Shown here: positions 22,465 to 31,354 of the stretch, one piece after another
How the letters are laid out: each line of letters opens with the position of its first letter
Numbering within the stretch: position 1 is the stretch's first letter
Assembly: GCA_001724265.1 (NCBI GenBank)
Contig: MEDY01000467.1
Span: 1-37,569 of the forward strand
Reading direction: 5' to 3'
Length of the DNA: 37,569 nucleotides
Source of the DNA: Rhizaria sp. SCN 62-66
Taxonomy: Eukaryota; Rhizaria, unplaced
Translations under genes and position numbers: made by a program
Notes under the pieces: model-generated
Database searches by the model: none
The model's input: the letters and a program-made list of their open reading frames with translations, nothing else
What the model was told of the DNA's origin: nothing

Positions 22465-25400
22465 TCAGGCCTTCTGCACCGGACACACCTGTGTCTTGAG
22501 AACCTCGTAGTCCTGCACCAGTACGGCCAGCGCGCTCTGCAGCGAGGTGAGGTAGTACTGCACTTCGCCGCTGCCCATGTCGCCCTCGGCCGCCAGCGCC
22601 TGCGGGCACTCCGAGACGAAGCGAGACTCTGCCTCCGCCCGGGCCTTGGCCGCTGCGGCGTCTGAGTCAGCGGCCGCAGCGTCGGTCTGCTCCAGCGCCG
22701 CCTGCTGCAGCGTCTGGCGCTTGTTCTGCTCAAACACCTGGCGCGCGTCCTCCTCGTCGTACTCCTCGTCGTCCTCGGCGACCACCCACCCGGCGGCGGC
22801 TTCTGCGGCGTCGGCCTCGGCCGCGGCCGCCACCGCAGCGCCGCTCACACTGGCCTGAACGCGCATCAGCTGCACGCGCGCCGCCAGGTCGGGCGCGCGC
22901 GCGGCCGCCGCGGCGACGACGTGCAGCCAGACGGGGAAGAATGTGTCGGCACCCAGGTCGCTCACGCCGGGCGGCGGCTTGACTTTTCGAGCGAAGTGGA
23001 GTGCGCGGTAGTGCGCCATCGTGGTGTAGACGGACCGTGCGGCGGCCACGGCGCGGCCCAGGTCCTCGCTGGGCGTGGCGCCCGTCGTGGCCAGCAGCGC
23101 GACGGCGTGTGGGAACGGGGACGGCGCCACGGCAGGAGCGACTGAGAGCAGCGAGGCTGGCACACCTACAATCTTTGTCGCAAGAGAGCTTGATGCGGGT
23201 CCTTGCTTTTGCTCCTGTTCGTTTTGCTTTGTCGCGCTGCCGTTGTCGAGATCTAAATCGAGCTCAAGGTCCATATCAGCAGCCTTCTCACCGCCCGCAA
23301 CGCTCGCCTTCTCTGCCGGTGTCGTAGCAGCGGGGAGCGGCGGCAGCGGCAGCACCTCCGGGTCCGCGCCCAGCTGCTCCAGCGGCAGCGCCGAGACCCA
23401 CTCGCCGTGCACCGTCAGCCGCAGCGCAGTGGCCTCGCTCACGGTCACCCCGGGCGGGAACCCGGTCTGCGACAGCGCTGCCGCGGCGGCCTCGGCGGCG
23501 GCAACGGCAGCCTCGGCGGCGGCCTTGGCGGCAGCGAGGGCGGCAGCATCCGTGACAGCCGGGGTCGCGATCATCTTTGACAACGGAACCGACGTGATAG
23601 CGATGTTGTCGGAGAAAAGCGCCTTCGCGGGCGACGCCACAGCGCTCCCCATCCCATCGGCCGCAGCAGCGGCGCCCGCGCCCGCGCCCGGGAGCGAGCC
23701 GCGACGCCCAGTGCCCACGCTGGAGCCCGCGCTCGGTGTGTTGGTGTTGGCGACAACGCCCCAGAGCGGGACCACGAGCGCGGGCCGCAGCAGCACCCAC
23801 ACGGCGCGCTGCAACTCGGCGCGCAGCACGGCGGCCGGCGACAGCGCGTGCGACAGCCACAGCGGCAGCTGCGGCAGCACGCCCACGGCGCCGGCGCTGG
23901 CGCTCGCACTCGAAACGCTCGAGAGTGAGGGAACAAGACTGCTGCTGCTGTTGTTGTTGTTGTTAACGACATTTTTGTAGCCAGCAGTGAAGGCAGAGGC
24001 CCACTCAGCAAGAGCAGGGGGAATAAGCACAAGCTGTCCCTTCGGACCGATAGCAGAAGCCAAGACGCCCGAGTATGAAGCTAAGCCGCCCGACGATGCG
24101 CCATCCGCAGCTATCGCGGCAGCATTGTTCTTGTTGTCTTTCTTTCCCTTCGCAGAAGCTGCAGCTGATTTGTTGTTGCTCTCGCTGAGCTGCTGCGACT
24201 CGAGGAGGCGCTTCCGGCTGTACTTGGCGGCGACCGCGAGCAGCGGCGCGCGCGGCGAGAGCGCGTTGCGGCGGATGAGCGCGTCGCTAACGGTACGCAG
24301 CTCCCCGATCGCGCGCGTGAGCAGTGACGTCAGAAGACCGGTGCCCGCGGCGACCGTGGTGAAGTCAGCGGCGCTGAGCCCGCTGCCCGGCACGCTGTCG
24401 ACGTCGGCGTTGCTGCCAAAGCTGCTGCCGCCGCCGCCGCCGCAGAGAAGGTTCGTCATGTCGTTCGAGCTGACTTCGGCAGCGGCAGTGCTATCACTCG
24501 GGCCAGCACTCGCACTCGTAGTCGAGCCACTACCGTGGCTGCCAGAGTTCGTCGCGTTCTTGTGCACGGTAGCGGGCGGCGGGACGGTGAAGGTGGCGAC
24601 GGAGCTCCTGCGCAGCGCGTGCGTGCGGCCGGCTACAGCGCCGCCGCGCGCGACCGTCTTGGCCAGCCATGTGGCCAGAGACCGGCCCTCCTCGGTGCGC
24701 TCGTCGAACAGCAGGTGCGCCACGACGGACTGCAGGTTGCGGATGAGCGTGGGGAGGTCGGGACCGAAAAACTCGGCGTCGAACACGTCGTGGGTGAGAA
24801 CGTGTGCCGGCCACAGCGGGCACGACAGGCACTGTTGCAGCATGAACCCACTAAATGCAGCAGCGTCGAAGTTGAGGTCACTCGCGCCGTCAGCCTGATT
24901 GCTGTTGCTGTCGTTCTTGCTGTTGTTATTACTGTTGATGTTCTGCTCGTGGTACGCGATGCGCGCCGCAACCGCGGTGTCAGCGGCCTCCGCGAGCGCC
25001 ATCGCAGTCAGCAGCGCCGACAGCGCGGCCGCGCGTCGCTCGCGCGTCACGGCCACGGCGGGCACCACGGGCACTGCGCCGGCGGCCGCGACCGTGGCCG
25101 TGGTGCCGGCCAGCTTGTCGACGCGCTTGACGCGTTTGAGCTCGGCGCCGAACGCGACGGCCTTGGCGACGAGCGCAGGCACGAGCGCGTCCAGTTCCGG
25201 ACCGGCGCCGGCGTCGGAGCGCCAGCCGGCGACGGCGACGGCGCGCGGGGACAGGGCCAGCAGCTGCAGCGTCGCCGGGTCCAGCCGCCGTGGGCGCGGG
25301 GAGCGAAAGTTAAGCCGCCGCTGATTGGGGTCCGCGGGAAGCGCGACGGGGATCGCGGCCACGGTGAAGGCCGCGACATTCCCGCCCGCCGCGCCGGCGC

Positions 25401-26781
25401 CGGCGCTGCCGCTGCTCTTGCCGTCGCCAGGGTTGCTGTGCGCGAGCAGCGAGAGCCCGCCGTTGTTAGTGTAAACGGGGACGTCGCCGCCCAGCTCCTC
25501 GATGGTGGTGGTGACCATGACGAGCTGCGCCTTGACGGCGCCCAGCACGCCGCGCCACAGACGCTGCAGCGCCCCCACGGCGCGCGCGCGCATCGCCGCG
25601 CTCTGCCGCAGCAGGCGCAGCGGCGCCGCCGCGAGCCCGCAGCGCGCGAGCGCCTCGGCGGCCGCCGCGACCTCGGCCGGGTCCAGGTCAAGGCTGGGGG
25701 ACAGACGGGTGAGCGTCGCCGCCGCGGTCGCCGCCGTGGCAGTGAGAGCGGCGTGCTGCGAGTTAAGGTACAGCAACAGTGTCGAGGGTCGCAAGTGGGT
25801 GAGGACAGAGGCCGTGGTGGCCGCGGCATCGGTGTGCGCGATCGAGTGCAGGTCTAAGGGGGCACTTACAACGGAGTTGCGCGCGCTGACGGCGGGCGAG
25901 GACGAGGGCGAGACGGCGACGGAAGATAAGTTGCCGCCGCCGCCGCCGTTGAGGTGCGATGCGGGGCCCGGGGTGAGGCTCGACGACAACAGGGCCGACG
26001 ACGAGGAGGTCAGGAGCAGCGACTCCGCAGAGGCAGCGGGGGCAGTGATCGTAGCTATCACCTTCTTGGCCGGTGTCATCATGTTGCTGTTGCTGCTTGA
26101 GTCAACACCTGCGGCACCACTCAAGCTACTGCTGTTGGTGTTGGTGTTGGCTGGAATGGCGACTGCTGATTCGTCAAAGCAGTCATGCTCCTCCTGCGCC
26201 ACGCCCGTCTGTTGCAGCAGCAGCTCCACCAGGTTGTCGTAGTGCGCCGCGTCGTCCGTCGCCGCCGCATGCAGGACTGAGAAAAGCGTCCAGGGCGGGA
26301 AAGCCGCGGCCTGCGCCGCCAGCGCCTCTGCGCGCGAGAGCCAGGGCGTGTAGGTGCGCGTTGCCGTCGCCGCCGCAGCCGCCGCGGTGATGTTGCCGGT
26401 GCCAGTGCCGCGGCGCGCGCGCGCCTTGGCTGAAGCGGCGACGCGGGAGATGACCATGAGTGGTGACGGCAACATTGACGACGACCCGCCGCTGGCGGCG
26501 CCGCTGCGGGCGCCGCTTGCAGCGCCGGCGCTGCTTGACTCAGGCAGGAGGGGGTCCGACATGCCTTCGGTGATAACCGACTGCAGCGACGCAAACGGGT
26601 TCAGCTGCGACAGAGAGAAGCCCGAGTCGGACTCGCCCTCTTTGCCCTTCGCGGAGCTAGAGCTGGAGCTTGCGCTTGCACTGGCAGTGCTGTTGCTGGA
26701 CGAGACTGGGGCGGGCGAGGGGGCTGTTGACGCTGCTGGCGCCTTCGTGGGGGAGGTCAGGGCGCGGGCAGAGGCAGCAGC

Positions 26782-26814
<33 letters not shown>

Positions 26815-27531
26815 CAGCTGCTGCTGTTGTTGCTGTTGCTGCTTCAGGAGCAGTTGCTGCTCTTTGCGCCGTTTTTGCCGCAGTCTCTGCCGCTGCGCTT
26901 TCTTCAGCGCAGCAGGTGCGGGGCCGTAGAGACGCGAGAATAACGCAAACCCATCAGCCGCAGGCGTCACGGCAGCAAGCAGATCGGTCGACTTTGCATC
27001 ATCTGAGCTCGATGCAGTTGTTGCGGTCACGGGAGCATTATTACCACTACTGTGATTGTTGTAGTTGCTACTGTTCAAGTGCAACAGCGTCGTTGTCGTC
27101 TGCAACTGCAGCGGTGACTTTGACTGTAACTGTGGCTGTGGCTGTTGCAACTGAGAGGCCCAATACGTGTCCCAAGATGTGGTTGTGATGCTCACCACGC
27201 TGCTGCTGCCGCCGCTCGACTGGCGGCGGTGTCCGTGGCTGTGCCCGCGACGAGCACAGTCGCCACTGCTGCCACTGGAGCGGGAGCTTGCGTTAGCGGT
27301 GTTGTTGTTTGCGGGGACACTGGAGTTGTTTGCGGGGATACTGGAGTTGTTTGCGGGGACACTGGAAGAGAGGATATCACTGTGATAGCTTCTGGGGTTC
27401 ACAGTCGCTGACGCAGCGGCACTCGACACGACTGTCGCAGACCCGTTCCCACCATTGATGGAAATAGGGAGTAAAAGATGACTGTTGCTACCACTGCCGC
27501 TGCCACTGGTGGTGCTCATGTCACTCTGCAT
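22465..27531 (-). CDS. Large VPS9-domain protein, probable Rab5-type guanine nucleotide exchange factor
   Basis: One uninterrupted frame encodes about 1,688 residues from ATG 27531; ATG 27663 would add 44 residues that look like translated 5' UTR containing a CCTTCTTAG acceptor-like site. Most of the protein is Ser/Ala/Asn/Gly-rich with Gln runs. The C-terminus holds a VPS9 catalytic core, the fold that opens Rab5/Vps21 on early endosomes. GADTFFPVW gives D1529 and P1533; GEVQYYLTSLQSALAVL gives Y1659 and T1662. These match the four residues reported as catalytic in Rabex-5 (D313, P317, Y354, T357). The D/P and Y/T pairs are about 125 residues apart instead of about 40 because of an acidic Ala-rich insert. 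Helical, better-ordered stretches lie near residues 400-450 and 840-1000, with no family I recognise. No RIN, ankyrin, RasGAP or zinc-finger module is evident. The gene is divergent from the cold-shock gene. Confidence 0.75.
22480..23080 (-). other. VPS9 catalytic domain region with internal insertion
   Basis: On the minus strand this encodes SEDLGRAVAAARSVYTTM, then LGADTFFPVWLHVVAAAA (near 22910-22960), an acidic Glu/Asp/Ala insert (about 22590-22860), and GEVQYYLTSLQSALAVLVQD (near 22510-22570). The flanks match VPS9; the insert is low-complexity. Confidence 0.75.
26782..26841 (-). repeat. CAG-type repeat encoding poly-Gln (20 codons, one Leu)
   Basis: On the plus strand these are mixed CTG/TTG triplets. 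On the minus strand they read 11 Gln, Leu, 8 Gln in reverse coordinate order. The mixed CAG/CAA codons make it less prone to slip than a pure repeat. Confidence 0.9.
27307..27365 (-). repeat. 21-bp tandem repeat, almost 3 copies, in the VPS9 gene
   Basis: Units start at 27307, 27328 and 27349 (last one partial) and differ at a single base. They encode the heptad (V/I)PANNSS three times near the N-terminus. A whole-codon period keeps the frame. Confidence 0.9.
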
Positions 27532-28113
27532 TCGTGCCCGCGAGTCGCAGTCGCGAAGCACACGCCTTCGAGTCTCGCGAATGAGCGGAAATGGAGGTGT
27601 TGTTGAGAAGCGCCTAAGAAGGTGTAATGGAAGTAAAACAAACAGGGATAAAATATTGAGCATATACTTTGTCCAGCCAATTCTTGCACGATAAGCAGCG
27701 AATGGGTGTGTCACGTGAGTCTGCAGAAGAGCAAGATCAAAGACTTGGGTCCAAGTGTAACTAGCCTCTCAGATAAAGGGGTTTTTCTGCTCTTCCCCAA
27801 GACTCTAAGCAAATTTATTTCAAAAACAAGTTCTACCAGTGCCTTTAAATATTATATCTCAAAACTAATAAAATTGACGAAGGTTTCAGCCAGCATTTCA
27901 CATGCCAATGTTTGTCCCAAGTCGATCGACTCGAAGCTGACAGAGAATTGATTTGTGGTCGCTGCGATGGTGACTGTGAGAAAAAGCTCTTGTCTGACTG
28001 GGCTAAGTGGACAGCTCCAGGCACTAAGGGCCTGTGTGGAAGGGCAAGATGAAAAATCTTCGAGTGGGATCTGTTTCGAACCTTAACTCCCTAATCCGAG
28101 TTTAATAAGCACC
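27532..28113. promoter_or_regulatory. Divergent spacer, VPS9 protein / cold-shock protein
   Basis: This 582-bp spacer holds both promoters. The VPS9 5' UTR side is GC-richer up to about 27600 and carries a CTTCCATTACACCTTCTTAG acceptor-like site on the minus strand. The plus side before the cold-shock ATG reads AACTCCCTAATCCGAG then a short leader. A frame at 27706-27951 is AT-rich and has no ATG start at its listed beginning; not supported. TTTCGAACC at about 28074 looks like a tRNA B box on the minus strand but has no arms. Confidence 0.45.
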
Positions 28114-29046
28114 ATGGCTGAGGTACGTCGATTGTGCGAGTTCTAATTCATGTCATTTTCTTTTTTGCTGCGTCGCCCTGATGCCTCTTGGGGATGAATC
28201 TTCGGTTGGATATTTCAGAGCAAAACTCCACCATATGCAAGATCCTCCTCTGCTGACAGTTCCGCCTTCTAGCGTGCTCCAATTTAAGTGAATGGTGCTG
28301 TGATGCTAGTAAGCATCTAGATCTGTGGCTTATCTAGTTTGTATTTTAATTTGATCCGACGTGCACTTTGTCTATGGGTGTGATATTGCTTCTCTAGCAC
28401 CTTGCCTGCCTCCCATGCCTAACGTCTCCCTCACCTTGGTTCCCTGTGACCTTTCTCGCTTTCCTCTTCTCTCTGTTCGTCTTGTTCAACCACAGCGCCT
28501 CACTGGTAAGGTCAAGTTCTACCACCGCCGCAAGGGATACGGCTTCATCATCGCCCCCGAGGCTGATGTTGCCACCACCAACGGCATCTTCGTCCACCGC
28601 ACGGCCATCTACCGCCGTGATCTCGTCTTCCCTTCCGAGGGCGAGATCGTGACCTACGAGGTTACCAAGGACGAGAGCGGTACGTTTTCACACATGTCTT
28701 ACTTCGCCCCCTTCTATTTAATTTTTTTTGTCATATTCCCCCTTCTTGCCCTCCTTAGACACCATTTCTCACTCCAACCACGAATCTTCTTTGCTCTCCT
28801 TGTAATACTACAGACCGCCCCAAGGCCATCAACGTCGAGCGCCCCAACGCCGAGACCTACGTGCCCAAGCCCCGTGCCGACCGTGCCCCCCGCGCTCCCC
28901 GCGCTGAGGGCGAGGCCGGTGCCTCTCGTGCTGACGGCGACAAGAAGAAGCGCGTCCCCCGCCGCCGCCCCCGTCGCCCCCGCAAGACCGGCGGCTCCCC
29001 GGCCGCCGGCGCCTCCGGTGCGTCCCCCGCCGCCGCCTCTCAGTAA
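28114..29046 (+). CDS. Cold-shock-domain RNA-binding protein with basic tail (3 exons)
   Basis: Exons are 28114-28122, 28496-28679 and 28814-29046, giving 141 residues. The first coding exon is just ATG-GCT-GAG (Met-Ala-Glu) before a 373-nt intron; exon 2 opens RLTGKVKFYHRRKGYGFI. Both donors are GTACGT. The cold-shock domain (about 4-68) has the RNP1-like KGYGFI (16-21) and RNP2-like GIFVHRTAI (33-41), the single-stranded nucleic-acid binding surface. The tail (about 75-141) is rich in Arg, Pro and Ala with KKKRVPRRRPRRPRK, which should bind RNA and may direct the protein to the nucleus. The plan (N-terminal cold-shock domain, basic tail) is that of small Y-box-like proteins that bind mRNA; the exact role is not known. 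A frame reading straight through the second intron was discarded because splicing keeps the Ala/Arg tail in frame to its stop. Confidence 0.88.
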
Positions 29047-29806
29047 GCGCGCGGACGAGCCGACACCCCGCTCCGATCTCAGAGGGAAGAGCCCCGGGCT
29101 GTCGCGTCCCCCGTGCCCGGCGTCGCGAGCGACTGCTGCCTGTGCAATGCACGGCGGCCGCTGCGCTCCGCGACGACGGGCGTGAAGGGATGAGACGGCA
29201 TGTTGGTTTTGATTAAGAGAGAGAGAAAGAGAGTAAGAGTTGAGTACTAGTATTTATATATTAAGAATCATATCCTTCTTGTTTTTTTTTGTTCCTCTTC
29301 CCTGCCTCAACAACTCACATTCACCACCCCCACCACGCAGCAACTCCTCTGCGCATGTGCAAGCTTGCGGATCTGTTTATACGCCACAGATGCAGCTTGT
29401 AGCTAGTGCGTTTCACGCGTGCAACATACAAACACCCAATTTTAACACATCTATATCCTCTCTGCTGCGTCTGAATTGATCCTGTACCGATATGTTTTGT
29501 TAGTGTTTCGTAGCGACGCTTACACTCGATGCTGTGAGGAGGGACTGGAGAGAAGGCTTGAGAGTGAGGAGTGCATTTGTCGTTTCGTTTCCACTCTAGA
29601 TAAGAGTTTCTCATCGTGACACGTGACTGTTTTTGCCTTTTCCGAATTTGCAAGGAGGTTGTCGTCACTCTTCTATATTTATACAGCATAATTCTGTCGT
29701 TTGGCTTTGCTGCAAGTGATCTTGTGGCGTGCACTTCAAATCCGTTTCTTCGTGGTATCGCGCTCACCAAACACTGCTTCACTGTGCATTCTTCCGCTCA
29801 CCAAAG
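29047..29806. promoter_or_regulatory. Spacer between cold-shock and PIERCE-like genes
   Basis: This 760-bp spacer lies between two plus-strand genes. The first 140 bp stay GC-rich (3' UTR), then a GA-rich microsatellite (about 29214-29233) and AT-rich DNA follow. GTGCGTTT at 29406 and CGCTCACCAAAG ending at 29806 could bound a 5' UTR intron of about 400 nt. A near-copy of that last motif (CGCTCACCAAA) also sits at 29761-29771. No gene is seen. Confidence 0.4.
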
Positions 29807-30358
29807 ATGGCGTCCTTTGCCTACGGGTCTGTGCGCCCCAGCTACGCCCGGCCGCAAGCCTCGCCTTCGACCTCCTTTGCCCCAGAGAGCAGCACGGCTC
29901 AATACCCGCAGCAGCAGCAAGGACAGCAGCAGGCGCAATCTTCCCAGGCGTCACAGTCCTCTTCTGCCGCACCCTCCGCGCTCGCCTCCGCCGGCGCCTC
30001 GCAGACCCTGCAGTCGAACATCCGCCGCACGACTCTGCGCGACCCGTTTGCGCCGAACCTCGACAACCCGCTGATGTGTTCTCCCGAGGCGCGTGCGTTC
30101 GCGGAAAAGCAGCGGCTCAAGATCCAGCAGCTGCCGGACCGCTTCATGAACCCAGAGAGCTTCCGCTTCAACTCTGTCAAGCAGCACCCGGCGTACCGCA
30201 CGTCGTCCAACACCTACGGCTCGCGCGAGCCCGTTGACATCGAGATGCCGCTGGCATACTTCTCCGTCGACAGCTCCTTCACCGGCAGTCTCGGCAGCAG
30301 CCACTACCGGAACCAGAGCCTCGCGGTGGGCAAGCCCAAGCGCCCCATCGGCTACTGA
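29807..30358 (+). CDS. PIERCE1/2-like (UPF0691) ciliary microtubule inner protein
   Basis: This single-exon frame encodes 183 residues. The first 60 residues are Ser/Gln/Ala-rich. The conserved part includes DPFAPNLDNP, then HPAYRTSSNTYGSREPVDIE (from residue 127) with MPLAYFS, and GSSHYRNQSLAV (about 164-175). The pattern YRT-TYGS-P-MP followed by a YRN-L motif is what I recall of vertebrate Pierce1 (C9orf116) and Pierce2, small proteins that sit inside doublet microtubules of motile cilia. This suggests the organism builds a flagellum. The vertebrate proteins are about 110-140 residues; the extra here is the N-terminal low-complexity stretch. ATG 29807 directly follows CACCAAAG; the upstream frame has no ATG that extends the conserved part. 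Confidence 0.7.
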   Translation: MASFAYGSVRPSYARPQASPSTSFAPESSTAQYPQQQQGQQQAQSSQASQSSSAAPSALASAGASQTLQSNIRRTTLRDPFAPNLDNPLMCSPEARAFAEKQRLKIQQLPDRFMNPESFRFNSVKQHPAYRTSSNTYGSREPVDIEMPLAYFSVDSSFTGSLGSSHYRNQSLAVGKPKRPIGY

Positions 30359-30968
30359 GCGCCGCGCGCTGCGCTCCATGTGCAGAGTTGCGGACTAAAG
30401 GCTGTGTAAAAGCAACTGGCAGACTGGTTGAATGGTTGACTCGGGTCTGTGGCCAGAGGCTACTCATTTGTTGTCCGGTTGAGTCGTGACAAAGCGTGCA
30501 CTGCAGCAGCAGCAGCAGCAGTAACAACAGAGACGTCTTGGATGATGGCGTGCTGTGGATGCTGTTGTCATTGTTGCGCGATGCGTACTATCTCGAGTTA
30601 TTTTACTTTTAGACAAAGAATACAAAGATGAATTTGAAACAATTCCACCAAACTGAAACAGTGTTTTTGCGCATGTTCGATCGTATACGAGAGAGCTTTA
30701 TTTGGCTGAACATGTTAGCTACACTTCTTGCCTACGTATGGTTATAAATAAAAAGAAAGAAAGAAAGTTAATAACACTGCAAAACCCAATAAAATCATAG
30801 CTAAACACGTTTGATAGAATACAAATAAGCACAAAGATATCGACCTTACTTGACTGATGCACACAAAACCCAATAACATCAAGCAAGCCGAGTAAAAAAG
30901 CTCGTAGTACAGACACACAGTCTGAGCGCATCGCTGCGTCTTCAAGTCCTTTAATCAGCACAGCGACA
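30359..30968. other. Convergent 3' spacer, PIERCE-like / coiled-coil genes
   Basis: This 610-bp spacer holds two 3' UTRs. A short CAG run (about 30503-30521) and an AAAGAAAGAAAG stretch (about 30753-30768) next to TATAAATAAA are the only simple-sequence features. No gene or RNA is seen. Confidence 0.45.
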
Positions 30969-31323
30969 TCACTTGCGTCCGTTGACGCTCTTGACCGCGT
31001 TCGCCAGCACCTGACTGAACGAGCTGTTGCCATTCACGTCAGCGTTCGCAGTCGCGATCGTGTTGGTGTTGCTCGAGAGCAGCTTGAGCCTCTGCTCGGC
31101 GGCGGCGACCTTGCTGTCGACGTCGCGCCTAAAGGCCGCCACCTTGTCGTCCTCGGCCTCGGCATCGCGCGCCCGGGCCGCCGCGGCTGCGTCGCCGCCC
31201 GCGGCCCGCGCGCGCGCAGCGAGCCGGTCGGGCGAGCCCAGCGGAGAGCGCAGCAGCGCCGCGGGGCCCAGCGGCAGCGCGGGCGCGCGGGTCGCGCTAG
31301 ACAGGGCGTCGAGAGCGCCGAAA

Positions 31324-31354
<31 letters not shown>

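Noticed and set aside
27706-27951. 81-codon frame in the VPS9/cold-shock spacer
   Set aside because: It has no ATG at its start, is AT-rich and Lys/Ser-rich, and has no recognised pattern.
28068-28084. TTTCGAACC as minus-strand tRNA B box
   Set aside because: The flanking bases do not form a T stem, and no A box is present.
1572-29046. Functional cluster of translation genes (PheRS, TCF25, bL35m, cold-shock protein)
   Set aside because: The genes are interspersed with unrelated ones on both strands; housekeeping genes are common enough to explain it.
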